Shown: positions 30,601 through 36,329 of the stretch, piece by piece
How positions within the stretch are numbered: the first letter of the stretch is position 1
Layout: every line of letters starts with the position of its first letter
Source of the DNA: Halisarca cf. caerulea
Lineage: Eukaryota > Porifera > Demospongiae > Chondrillida > Halisarcidae
Length of the DNA: 64,000 nt
Reading direction: 5' to 3'
Assembly (NCBI GenBank): GCA_963170055.1
Contig: CAUJGJ010000072.1
Location: 1,601,001 to 1,665,000 of the forward strand
Notes under the pieces: model-generated
Told to the model about the DNA's origin: nothing
Databases searched by the model: none
The model's input: the letters and a program-made list of their open reading frames with translations, nothing else
Made by a program: the position numbers and the translations under genes

Positions 30601-33516
30601 GTAGATACAAGGTAAAGTGGAGGATCTAACCACATATACTGTTCCTTCGTAATCTTTTCAGATACATTCAAAAGAATTATTCCAGCATTCAATTTATTCC
30701 TTTTTAGTATATTATGGATATACTGTAAATTCTCACTACCCTGATATTCCTGTACATAATAGAAATGGCCACCAGGTATTGTTTCCTCAGATTCTGGAAT
30801 ATTCTGCAGGCATGGGAGTTTCTGTGACAGCATTCGGCAGCAAATTGTGGGGAAAGAATACTCTACTTCTCCTCTCTCAGCACCGTATTCCAAATTGAAC
30901 ACTACATGACCAGACAAGAGACGGACATAGATAAGAACAAGATCTATATAAAAACAATTATTTAATAATGGATATAGGGATAATGCACCGAACCAAGGTA
31001 GGGATGTTTGTTGCATAGAGTTAGACAGGTATAGGGCTGGACAGAGACTAGGTGTAATGGGCATTTTCCCATATATGCAAGGGTGTAGCCAGCTATAAGG
31101 CAACCGAGGCATTTGCCAGGCATAGATGGGTAGGGATGTTAGTTGTGGAGGACTACGTAGGCAAAGGGATGTGCAAGTGGTGGGACTAGACAGGAATTGG
31201 GCTTGATAGATTAGAGCAATCAAGATAGTAATAGGTCTAAATGAACATATGTCTGGACACACATAGGGCAAGACAGAGTTTACCAGGTGCAAAGTGTATT
31301 TCCTCATCCCACATTGCGATAAGTGTAGCACAATACTGCAACCTATGGGATGAAGGAAATTGCACACTGCACCCGGTAAGCTTTGTCTAGCCTTATGCCT
31401 CTCTTAACATAAGCCCATCTACACAGGGTATTTATAACCACCTGTGTCTTGTTCGGATCGTAGTTGTTACCTGTTTACAATGTCATCAATTAGTGGCTGC
31501 TTTGACACATCATTGAGCGTCTTTCAGATGACATTTACAATTTCACATGTCAGCAGAATGGGAAGAGAAGGTGACTTGGTGACATTGCACTACATCGTAA
31601 GTGAAATGTCATGGAAATGGCTGTTTCCTTGAGGACGAAAAAATCGCTAGGGTGGATCTCTAGATGCCTTCAAATTGTAATGACTTTTACTTCTATTAAA
31701 TCTTTATATGTTGCAGTTTGCGAGTATCAACTCTGAGCATAGTGCTCAATTGAGTGTTTTCTTGCAATTCATGCATTAATTTTATGCTCAATTTTGGCCA
31801 TTTGAGGGGTTAAAAATAGCTTTTGCAGTTATAACTTTATAACTTTCTTATGAAAGGTTATACAACCTATACCTTGGAGCTGTTTTTGAATTGATTACCA
31901 CAAATACTTATTTTTTCGTATTAGCTGCATGTGAACTAAGAAGGATCTAACGTTCCACTCAAGGCAAAGTTTGTCCTTTGATTGTTTGTGCAGAGCAAGG
32001 GAATAATCACTAGTTCAGCATTATCATGCTCCGAATATGCCAATCTTAGCTCTAGTAAAATATTAGTAAACTCCAGTAAAATTAAGAAGAATTAAACGAT
32101 CAATAATTAAACGGGCTGTTTTAAAGTGGTCAAATATCGCATTTTAACCCATGCAGGTGGCTATAAATATTCTGTGCAGCTCTATACCCATCCAGCCCTA
32201 AACTTAACTAGCTCCACATGTGTCTAGCTCTATGCAGCAAACGTCCCTACTTCATTTCAGAGCATTTTGTGGAATGAACAATTATTCATACATCGCTTTC
32301 CATTTTCAGTGTTTTCCATATACAGCATTTTACATAGAAATTTCAACAACTCCCCCTCACTCTCTCGGCCTATCGATCCTTGTCCACTCAGCAGTCAATC
32401 ATCAGTAGTTGCACACGTGATATGGCAATATATAAAGCATATATTTGCGCAAGTCTTATTTTGGTATTTTAGTCAAATGGGATTTTAGTGAGTTTCAGCG
32501 ATGTCTTAAGTTATTGATCATGGTCTATTCCAATTATACTAAGCTAAGGATTCACTATTTTAGAAGCTATGTATAAATTCTAACTTTATTGCTTCGCTCT
32601 CAGACACCAGTATTGATAGCTTCAGCTAGCAGGATAAGAATGTCTCATCTGTTGTAAAATAGTATATAGGTCCCTTATTTATGCAGCCCTAGTGCTGAAG
32701 GGGCAACCTTCTAAAAATGATGAGGATGATGGTGATGATCTTTCTCCAGTGAAGATTAATAGCCATATTCTCTTTAGGTTTATCAGAGAGTATATAAGCT
32801 GCCTAAAAGGCTTTGAAGATACGAACAAACAATTCGACTCATGGCATTGCACAATCATTCCATATCATTCATCCTCAATCAACAATCATTCAGTTGACCA
32901 TCACTAAGCTGGTCAATCAAGAATCACTAAAACTTAGTGGTACAGTGCCATGTTTATATAATTTTTTGGTTCCCAACACCTTCCATAGTATTGCAAAGAT
33001 TAGCCTGTGCATGGTATATCAGTGGAATAAACTATCAAAAACCTATCAGCTGCTAAGGAGATATCTGTTAACATACTTCTAACTTCCTCTTACCTCCATG
33101 ATCTGCGGAAATCTTGACAAGTGCAGTGGATGAACCTTTAGCATTTCCTACTTTTGCCGTGGATGATGGAGAGAGTCCAAAGTACTCTAATAACCTCCCA
33201 CAAGAAGAACTGCTAATGATGCATATAGGAACAGCAATTTCATTGTCATCCCAGAAACTGTCTTCAACCTCGCCTGCATTATTCACCAATATGACCCCTT
33301 TAAGTGATGGTGATTCGCAGACCATCTTCAACTGCCTTAATGAATTATTCTCACAAAGCTCATATAAGCACATGTGTTCATTATGAGTGGTCTTTGACTC
33401 ATCTGCCTTCACGAAACGTGTCCAGTTTCTTTCCATGAGCTTTAAACCCCCATTTAAAATGTCACATTGTACCGTTACAATGTCATCTTCTTTATCTTCA
33501 AAGGAATACATCAATA
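3572..33516 (-). CDS. long multi-exon gene with four PA-like units and a helical C-terminal region; family not recognised
   Basis: The model joins 13 exons: 33094-33516, 30476-30943, 25270-25692, 24531-24932, 24306-24481, 19016-19116, 17253-17348, 17092-17189, 9119-9195, 8749-8909, 8205-8331, 3734-3958, 3572-3667. Each has AG before and GT after, and intron phases match at all 12 junctions (1,1,1,1,0,2,2,1,0,2,0,0), which is strong evidence for one transcript. It codes about 955 residues and is incomplete at both ends. The first four exons repeat one pattern: a GVILVN-like strand, then a hydrophobic strand with IPV/PLYLVSTSCG-like text and a following helix, like the core of protease-associated (PA) domains. 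The remaining nine exons code mostly helical sequence without a motif I know. No signal peptide or membrane segment is visible. The PA assignment is an inference; another alpha/beta fold is possible. Introns reach 7.9 kb and hold most of the mobile elements in the window. Confidence 0.72.
3734..3958 (-). CDS. exon of long PA-like gene
   Basis: 75 codons, phase 0 to 0; acceptor CAATAG, donor GTATGT. It contains FLNELGIWWQELVGKFYFRL and a short Cys pair (DCVC). The composition is clearly protein-like; no known motif. Confidence 0.75.
3997..4696. mobile_element. MITE-like element with inverted ends, intronic
   Basis: The two ends are inverted copies: CATATGGTAGGAG, a short difference, then TTTGGTCACAT on the left, and the reverse complement on the right. 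Length about 700 bases, no coding frame. It lies in the 4.2-kb intron of the long minus gene, 38 bases from an exon. Confidence 0.65.
4929..6341. mobile_element. possible inverted-repeat element, intronic
   Basis: Ends share CAAAGGAGAGTGTTT-like text in inverted orientation (4929-4947 and 6323-6341). The interior shows no gene. The ends are short and imperfect, so the call is tentative. The right end touches a 138-base direct repeat. Confidence 0.35.
6340..7013. repeat. pair of 138-base direct repeats
   Basis: 6340-6477 and 6876-7013 are near-identical direct copies (start AACAATGAAGTCA, end CTAGTAAAAGTTT) about 400 bases apart. They might be two short elements of one family or long terminal repeats of a small element. 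No coding sequence lies between them. Confidence 0.75.
7014..8204. other. intron, otherwise empty
   Basis: Apart from the Cys-rich frame at 7504-7818, I see only AT-rich sequence with short TATA runs near 7920-7995. Confidence 0.5.
7504..7818 (-). CDS. small Cys-rich ORF with a C-terminal membrane-like segment
   Basis: 104 codons, stop-bounded. Residues about 14-50 hold eight cysteines with CFC and CLCEC clusters; residues about 83-94 are strongly hydrophobic (FVLLLPSLFFVY) and are followed by basic residues, as in a single-pass anchor. A donor-like GTAAGA lies within the frame after the CLCE segment, so only the first half may be an exon. It sits in an intron of the long minus gene. I do not recognise it; a chance frame is quite possible. 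Confidence 0.22.
   Translation of the reverse strand: MDNSHRFSFVERECRFVTGLECSNSSCFCVQSSNVKQKLVTFGGCLCECKKGFKQIFRSIHKEEQEINGVAKIIRKFVHVIFVLLLPSLFFVYRQRSKISLKIS
8205..8331 (-). CDS. exon of long PA-like gene
   Basis: 127 bases, phase 2 in and 0 out; acceptor GATTTCAG, donor GTTGGT, a non-consensus but GT-type site. The product (FNKVALKTPGQMHHFLKTLR) is helical in character and joins in frame on both sides. Confidence 0.7.
8749..8909 (-). CDS. exon of long PA-like gene
   Basis: 161 bases, phase 0 in and 2 out; acceptor TGTTTTAG, donor GTGAGC. It has no internal ATG, so it is easily missed by simple ORF calling. The product starts GCTPLKIHEKDCAILQKW and ends Ser-rich (SRSSISSFST). Confidence 0.75.
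9119..9195 (-). CDS. exon of long PA-like gene
   Basis: 77 bases, phase 1 in and 0 out; acceptor TTTTTGTAG, donor GTATTT. Product TLHLSVCEILGKSH... HWSLLYKQ. Phases agree with both neighbours. Confidence 0.7.
9196..9983. other. intron, nothing recognised
   Basis: First part of the 7.9-kb intron of the long minus gene. AT-rich; no repeat partner noticed. Confidence 0.5.
9984..10700. mobile_element. MITE-like element with inverted ends (GGCAGYGTTTACACTAG type)
   Basis: Inverted ends read AGGCAGTGTTTACACTAGAA on the left and AGGCAGCGTTTACACTAGAA on the right, one mismatch. 717 bases, no transposase. The end type resembles hAT-derived MITEs, but no clean 8-bp target duplication is visible. The right end abuts another small inverted-repeat element. 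Confidence 0.75.
10701..10825. mobile_element. 125-base MITE with TAGTCTCRC ends
   Basis: Left end TAGTCTCACGTAG, right end the complement of TAGTCTCGCATAG; internal inverted copies of CTATTTTGCC. The end motif matches the elements at 23124-23876 and 54412-55671, so it may be a much shortened member. No target duplication is seen. Confidence 0.6.
11207..12241. mobile_element. 1.03-kb inverted-repeat element, TTAA-type, intronic
   Basis: Ends share GGGCACTGAACTCAAAA in inverted orientation, with TAAA/TTAA at the flanks. The ends resemble those of the 17674-18687 element (AGGGACACTGCATC). A minus-strand open frame at 11287-11543 follows an acceptor-like CTTTTTCAG and ends in a stop; it looks protein-like (ISSFEQFYIPMNSFELVQQY) but matches nothing I know. 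It may be a captured or degraded exon. Confidence 0.65.
12411..13004. mobile_element. MITE with ACCTTAAGG ends, copy 1
   Basis: Inverted ends ACCTTAAGGNTACAAATGTTAGC; 594 bases, non-coding. A shorter inverted copy lies at about 35264-35787, sharing the TACAAATGTTAG end and internal GAGGAGCCTCAAATT-like text on the opposite strand. Confidence 0.75.
13005..13714. other. intron with repeat fragment
   Basis: About 13205-13305 matches 140-245. The rest shows no gene or clear repeat. Confidence 0.45.
13715..16640. mobile_element. 2.9-kb element with inverted ends and many internal palindromes
   Basis: The ends hold an 18-base perfect inverted match CGCATGTGGGACATGTCC (13715-13732 and 16623-16640). 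Inside, nested inverted pairs occur: 13940/15664 (GCAGGTAGGTTATGTGCA), 14302/15148 (GCAGGTGTGACATGTGCAC), 14655/14925 (AGGCGGTCATGT) and 14733/14850 (CCGTTGGAGAATTTT), all centred near 14.8 kb. The motif ATGTGCA recurs about ten times. A short minus-strand terminal-exon-like frame at about 16341-16436 (CAG acceptor, acidic tail DEDEVVSTENI, stop) could be the end of an element protein; its phase does not fit the host gene. Confidence 0.55.
16641..17091. other. intron, nothing recognised
   Basis: AT-rich sequence next to an exon of the long minus gene. Open frames run out of the exon on the minus strand and across the intron but lack coding character. Confidence 0.45.
17092..17189 (-). CDS. 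exon of long PA-like gene
   Basis: 98 bases, phase 2 in and 1 out; acceptor TGTTGTAG, donor GTGAGT. Product ELVSQNKDLSYLLQATEHF, probably helical, in frame with both neighbours. Confidence 0.75.
17253..17348 (-). CDS. exon of long PA-like gene
   Basis: 96 bases, phase 2 in and 2 out; acceptor CATGCAG, donor GTATGC. A second AG inside the exon (before GCAATTTATG) would break the frame, so the upstream acceptor is preferred. Product DPTMVTDYLQAIYDAAKVEG. Confidence 0.72.
17674..18687 (+). mobile_element. TTAA-flanked inverted-repeat element carrying a P2X7-tail-like fragment
   Basis: Inverted ends AGGGAYACTGCATCAAAATTCA are directly flanked by TTAA (17670-17673, 18688-18691), as in piggyBac and Kolobok superfamilies. 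1014 bases; no transposase seen. The internal coding remnant is described separately. It lies in a host intron between 17348 and 19016. Confidence 0.8.
17953..18160 (+). pseudogene. P2X7 C-terminal (ballast)-like Cys-rich fragment inside a transposon
   Basis: In the frame containing ATG at 18039, the sequence reads ..RWCECGKCPPM followed by STDKESVCCREFNE. The spacing W-C-x-C-x2-C-x2-M-x4-E-x-V-C-C-x-E is the hallmark of the cytoplasmic P2X7 tail module, a Cys/Zn-rich fold that also occurs outside purinoceptors in invertebrate genomes and transposons. No channel part is present, the frame is short, and a stop lies just upstream, so this is a fragment or an exon of an element gene. Confidence 0.6.
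18692..19015. other. intron, nothing recognised
   Basis: Short AT-rich stretch between the TTAA element and the next exon. Confidence 0.45.
19016..19116 (-). CDS. exon of long PA-like gene
   Basis: 101 bases, phase 0 in and 2 out; acceptor TTTGCAG, donor GTAAGT. Product DEALQILTSVLKSTGLRHLS then AAWSM; amphipathic helices. It joins in frame to 24306-24481 and to 17253-17348. Confidence 0.75.
19430..20462 (+). repeat. dispersed repeat family A, copy 2
   Basis: Same layout as copy 1: opening hairpin AGAGTAC-AGTA-GTACTCT, a TTATTC microsatellite at the place of the TTC tract (19685-19715), the AGGGCTAGAC-like tandem and the terminal hairpin (about 20395-20460). The opening stem differs from copy 1 at a pair that stays complementary (G-C to A-T). 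Confidence 0.8.
20840..22720 (-). pseudogene. LINE (Jockey/CR1-like) with endonuclease, linker and RT fragments
   Basis: On the minus strand in order: apurinic endonuclease C-terminal part (about 22350-22720: DYHLYCCNRSHSGGGVAVYV, then CFYRPPG), a linker typical of non-LTR ORF2 (21766-22149, PWISKPIWQEMDKRNK), the junction region (21497-21757), the RT core motif IVLFADDTTI with F-A-D-D (21348-21563), and the RT thumb region (20841-21248, TFKFLGVIIKETLTWNNHI). Breaks between frames and a missing stretch of the RT N-terminal half (palm motifs before the FADD box) show that it is dead. It lies in a host intron, in host orientation. Confidence 0.85.
22721..23123. other. LINE 5' flank, possibly more of the element
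   Basis: No clear frame; probably degraded 5' LINE sequence. Confidence 0.35.
23124..23876. mobile_element. inverted-repeat element with TAGTCTCG ends and 9-bp target duplication
   Basis: Ends TAGTCTCGTTCCCAG are inverted over about 70 bases with few mismatches. The 9-base AGTGCAATT occurs directly outside both ends (23115-23123, 23877-23885). 753 bases. It shares the end motif and duplication length with 54412-55671. MULE-like elements make 8-9 bp duplications, but no transposase is visible, so the superfamily is open. Confidence 0.88.
23356..23547 (-). CDS. short CxxC-starting ORF in the TAGTCTCG element
   Basis: 63 codons, starting with Met-Ala-Glu-Asn-Arg-Cys-Cys-x-Cys. The start lies about 330 bases from the nearer element end. 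A CxxC next to the start Met also opens the frame at 54638-55027 in the related element, which may reflect a shared zinc-binding N-terminal module. It is truncated and could be a first exon. Confidence 0.3.
   Translation of the reverse strand: MAENRCCFCAATPDQVKICSRNLSALLLVNDGNGLVVVQSFLPVLFATLATITETQYVWTISE
23945..24206. repeat. foldback element
   Basis: Two arms of about 110 bases in inverted orientation around a short centre (about 24070-24085): GGACTATTGTT...ATAGTTCTTGT...AATGATTAT/ATAATCATT... and GTTTCACCCATCA...TGATGGGTGAAAC, with GCATGTGCCTGAAGA next to the centre. The arms differ at scattered positions, so it is old enough to have diverged. Confidence 0.8.
24306..24481 (-). CDS. exon of long PA-like gene (first exon after the PA-like units)
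   Basis: 176 bases, phase 1 in and 0 out; acceptor TTGCAG, donor GTTAGT. Product MGRIFKSVKSFLGYSSKF, then FPISELLRSTEWDK and KVAEKVKAWELA. It marks the change from PA-like units to the helical region. Confidence 0.72.
24531..24932 (-). CDS. PA-like unit 4 exon of long gene
   Basis: 402 bases, phase 1 to 1; acceptor TTATAG, donor GTATAT. It begins ELLFGGRSKDNFDV, has the strand VGFIVTLSL and the conserved hydrophobic strand plus helix IPVIGMAKTDLATLL, and ends with a Ser/Lys-rich linker. It is the most divergent of the four units. Confidence 0.72.
25270..25692 (-). CDS. PA-like unit 3 exon of long gene
   Basis: 423 bases, exactly 141 codons, phase 1 to 1; acceptor CTTTTAG, donor GTAAGA placed inside a longer open frame. 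Units seen: VPFIIYSPWES, SGVIVINSTATL, then LPLIVVSSSCYHFLQYLEG. The frame that continues past the donor to 25022 is most likely intron read-through. Confidence 0.75.
25841..26421. mobile_element. MITE-like element, intronic
   Basis: Inverted ends with GGATCAT-GAAAAGTAAA (left CACTGACGGTAAGGATCATT, right complement of CACAGTATGGATCATAGAAA). 581 bases, rich in AGTTAAC/GTTAACC stretches, no frame. Possibly hAT-derived. Confidence 0.6.
26422..28264. other. intron, nothing recognised
   Basis: Part of the intron between PA-like units 2 and 3. I see no exon, no inverted repeat and no partner copy in the window. Confidence 0.45.
28265..28455. repeat. family A tail-like fragment
   Basis: Degenerate TATAGGGTTAGACAGG-type units followed by a palindromic stretch with TTTGCACACTGCA, like the 3' tail of family A. 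The 1-kb body is missing, so this may be a related shorter element. Confidence 0.6.
28900..29455. repeat. possible inverted-repeat element
   Basis: Partial inverted pairs: GTTATGGCA near 28930 against TGCCATAAC near 29425, and ACAAGTTTGGATATGG near 29010 against CCATATCCAAAAATGT near 29138. Plus-strand frames across it are probably not genes. Confidence 0.3.
29720..30308. repeat. dispersed repeat family B, copy 1
   Basis: Starts GTAGGAACCAGGGGG and ends with the complement of GGGGCGTAGGAA. Most of it matches 43113-43528; copy 1 has about 170 extra bases near 30035-30205. The G-rich ends and short inverted GTAGGAA suggest a non-autonomous DNA element. Confidence 0.78.
30476..30943 (-). CDS. 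PA-like unit 2 exon of long gene
   Basis: 468 bases, 156 codons, phase 1 to 1; acceptor TATATAG, donor GTATGC. Units: HVVFNLEYG, then YIHNILKRNKLNAGIILLNV, then PLYLVSTSCGKQLWQLLG. The open frame continues upstream to 31367, but that part lies in family-A-like repeat and is excluded. Confidence 0.76.
30990..32260. repeat. family A tail-like repeat within larger inverted sequence
   Basis: TAGGGATGTTTGTTGCATAGAG at the left recurs inverted at 32225-32255 (CTCTATGCAGCAAACGTCCCTA). 31015-31400 holds AGGGCTGGACAGAG-type units and an inverted pair TTCCTCATCCCACA/TGGGATGAAGGAAAT-type like the family A end hairpin. No gene is seen. Confidence 0.5.
32261..33093. other. intron, nothing recognised
   Basis: AT-rich sequence upstream of PA-like unit 2 and downstream of unit 1; several short frames, none with exon borders. 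Confidence 0.4.
33094..33516 (-). CDS. PA-like unit 1 exon of long gene
   Basis: 423 bases, 141 codons, phase 1 to 1; acceptor GTGCAG, donor GTAAGA. Units: VLMYSFEDKEDDIVTV, then LKGVILVNNAGEV, then IAVPICIISSSSCGRLLEYFG. Same length as unit 3. It is the best match of the four to the PA pattern (G-x-I-x-V-N-N ... P-x-x-x-I-S-S ... G-x-x-L). Confidence 0.76.
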
Positions 33517-33622
33517 CTGCACGGGAACAAAGTGATGGCAAATAAAAGACATTATGTAAACAATAATGCTTGATCATTATTAATTGTCATACTTGAATTT
33601 TATCACCACAGAAATACTAATA

Positions 33623-34166
33623 CAGTTGAGTCTGGATAAGTCTCTTGGGACCAATAAAAAACTTCTACTTATCAGAAATTCTACTTATCCAAAAGTGTTG
33701 AAAAAGGCTCTCTTTGGAATGCAACAAACTTGAGACACTTATGTAAGGAACTACTAAGTTGACCTGAAATGATTTCTAACTGTAGAATTTGATTGTTTGT
33801 TAAAAAAATTGTCGACAGGGTGTTTGGTACAATATCAATCGAAATTCTGGGCAATTTCTTTTTCTTCTTCCTGGCTGGGCACTTTTCAACAGTATCAATG
33901 AGTTTAATGTTTCCCTTCAAAGGCAAAGTTTGGAGTTTTCGACCAGGCGCCAGCAAAGCTCTCGTTCCTTAAACAGTATCTAGAGGACTATTGATAAGCA
34001 AGATCTGTAAATTAGCCTCAAGTTATACAGAAATCGTGCTATTAGAATTTGAGTTACTCAAAGAAATTAGTATAGGGAAGTATAGGATTCTGGCAGGGGA
34101 ACAGACTGCAATTCGATTTAAGTAGAAATTTGACTCAGGCAATTTCGACTTATCTGGACTCAACTG
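33623..34166. mobile_element. pogo/Tigger-like deleted element with TA flanks
   Basis: Inverted ends CAGTTGAGTC-GGATAAGTC type with TA on both sides (33621-33622, 34167-34168). 544 bases. The interior codes the start of a pogo-like transposase; the catalytic DDE part is missing, so it is non-autonomous. Confidence 0.8.
33681..33956 (-). pseudogene. pogo/Tigger transposase N-terminal HTH fragment
   Basis: The frame holds LPLKGNIKLIDTVEK, a basic run of lysines, then IVPNTLSTIFLTNNQIL, which fits the psq-type helix-turn-helix of CENP-B/pogo transposases (L-x-x-K-x-x-I-x-x-I ... G/I-V-P-x-N-T-L-S-T-I). The CENP-B second HTH and the DDE domain are absent. Confidence 0.65.
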
Positions 34167-34189
34167 TAGTATTTGGAAATAATTACTAT

Positions 34190-35178
34190 TATAGAGTGAG
34201 TAGTACTCCATATGTAGGATTAACTTGGAACATGGCCACCATACATTAGCGAAAATTTGTTTTCGCTCCAAAAGTAACAATATGGAGGCTCCATAGCTTT
34301 CAAACGTGGATTTTGGTGAATTTTGACAAACCAGCTACAAGATAAAGTAGTTTAAAAGCTTCATAAACCTATATCTTTAAAGAAATTCGAAGTACATTTG
34401 CCAAGGTATGGGTCCACAACACCAGTACCATTAATTTTTAGGATTATTAATTCTTGCTACTTTTCGAACTGAGCTACAGGCCATCAGGAAGGTTCTATAG
34501 GTCTCATCTCTCATCAGTAAGCTCTAATTAAGTGAAGTACCTTTGGTAGGTTTTGAAGCAACATCTACATTTCTAAAGTGAGAAAAAAAATTCTATCGCA
34601 AATTCTATACATTTGCCAGATCAACCATTTTCAGAACAGCAGAATGGCTGCATGAGACCAGGCGTATGGGTACATGCACAAGGCCACGCATTGGATAAAA
34701 ATCACCTCAAGCACTCTTGTTCAAGTTTTTGCTTCTAGCTGGGTACACTGATTTAACTAGCTGCATAATTTTAGTTTCTTTACCTTACGTACAAGATTTG
34801 ATTGTGTTCCTTCCCAACTGCAGTGGAAATCTTCCCATAACAGCCTCTATTCAAGCAACTTCATTTTAAAGGAAAACCGCACGAACAAGGGTGTACAAAT
34901 CCATTTAAAAATGGTAAAAGGATGTAAGATTGACACAGGATCGTGCAAAAAGGCTTTATCAAAAAAGCATCCTCCAAAAACACTTGTAACAATGGTAAGT
35001 TGCAAAACAGGTACAGGGTTAGGTGGGGCAAAGGGATGGGGCTAGACGAGCATACATATGACTATACATACATGGGGCTAGACAGGTATAGGGCTAGACA
35101 GAGTTTAGTTGGACTGAGTGCACACTGCAAATTCCTACATCCCGCAAATATGTATATGCTACGGGATGCAGGAATTCG
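34190..35178 (+). repeat. dispersed repeat family A, copy 3
   Basis: Collinear with copies 1 and 2 but more diverged; the opening hairpin is disrupted (AGAGTGAGTAGTACTCC) and the mid microsatellite has not expanded. The terminal hairpin with TTCCTACATCCCGCA is kept (35128-35178). Confidence 0.75.
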
Positions 35179-35263
35179 CAAGGTAGAATTAATCATGATT
35201 CGCACCCTTAAATATATTTATTTGTTTTTCAATTATTATGACAGTTTAGTTGTGCTGTATTAT

Positions 35264-35787
35264 ACCTTATAACTACAAATGTTAGAGAGTACTTACCGTA
35301 GCAAAACTAGTGAGGAGCCTCAAATTCGCTAACTTAAGTGCTTATAAAAAATTACATCCACTGATCAATGTACCCACCAATATTTTGTATTGCACATTTT
35401 GTATGGATGTATTGCCCGGGAGAAAATAGCAATTCTGGACAGAAGAGAAAATCTATCCCAAAGTCGGCGAAATGAACAACAACCAGTGGACCAATACATA
35501 TAGAGTTTAAAAATATTTAGGATTGTAACACACATAAGTTCGTTTCAATCATTTTCAATTTTAAATTCACCCTAAAGTAATAACAATTTCTTCAATCTGT
35601 ACGCCGATAAGATCGATTCTTCCATCTACAGATATTATGATGATCTCAGTGTTTAGTTTCTGCAGCTTTGTATTGTAACCGTATAGTTCTGTATATACAT
35701 ATTATAAAAATGGTGATTTAGGAAAGGATTGGTTGCTTTATGTCACTAACCTACATTAATAGGTAAGGGTAACACAACTGCATATAT
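35264..35787. mobile_element. MITE with TACAAATGTTAG end, truncated inverted copy
   Basis: Shares its left end and interior with 12411-13004 in reverse orientation, including GGTAACACAACTGCAT near 35767. The second end is missing. Confidence 0.6.
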
Positions 35788-36015
35788 CGTCTTTAGGGGG
35801 AAATGAGGGAGTTTGGCATCAATGGATAGATATGATTTGGATGACTTTCTCATGAAAGATCATTATGACTTTCTCAGGCAGCTACAATGCTAAGCTCGCT
35901 TTTCGGCGTGACATAGGTTGGTATCATTAGGGCTTCCAAGTATAAACTCATGCATGGGTCAGTTAGACGCCCATGTTTTATACAATATAAAACCGCTGTA
36001 TAATTGTGTCATTGC

Positions 36016-36292
36016 TGTGGCATGACTAACTCGCATGACAGTGTTACTGTTAAACTAGTATAGTTTATGTCTAGCAGCTGAATACATGTTTATTATTGTG
36101 ATGCCTTGTTTCTTATACTGTGTGTCCTTATTATGTTGTGTACTGGACAAGTAGTCAGTTCTGTCTTTAGTTATATAGCAGTGTGGTAGTTTCTAGTGTT
36201 TGAGTAGTTTTAGTAGTTCTCTTTTACTGTCGTGAATGATTTGTTGAAAGTAATTATTGAGATGTCCATTGAGCCTGTCGGATAATCATACA
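36016..36292 (+). repeat. 5' LTR of gypsy 1
   Basis: 277 bases; sequence matches the 3' copy throughout as read. It should hold the element promoter. Followed directly by the tRNA-Leu-type primer site. Confidence 0.95.
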
Positions 36293-36329
36293 TGGTGTCA
36301 GAAGTGGGATTTGCCTAAACTGCAGGACA

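Noticed and set aside
30944..31367. Upstream part of a 327-codon minus-strand frame
   Set aside because: Only 30476-30943 has exon character and splice borders; the rest is family-A-like repeat.
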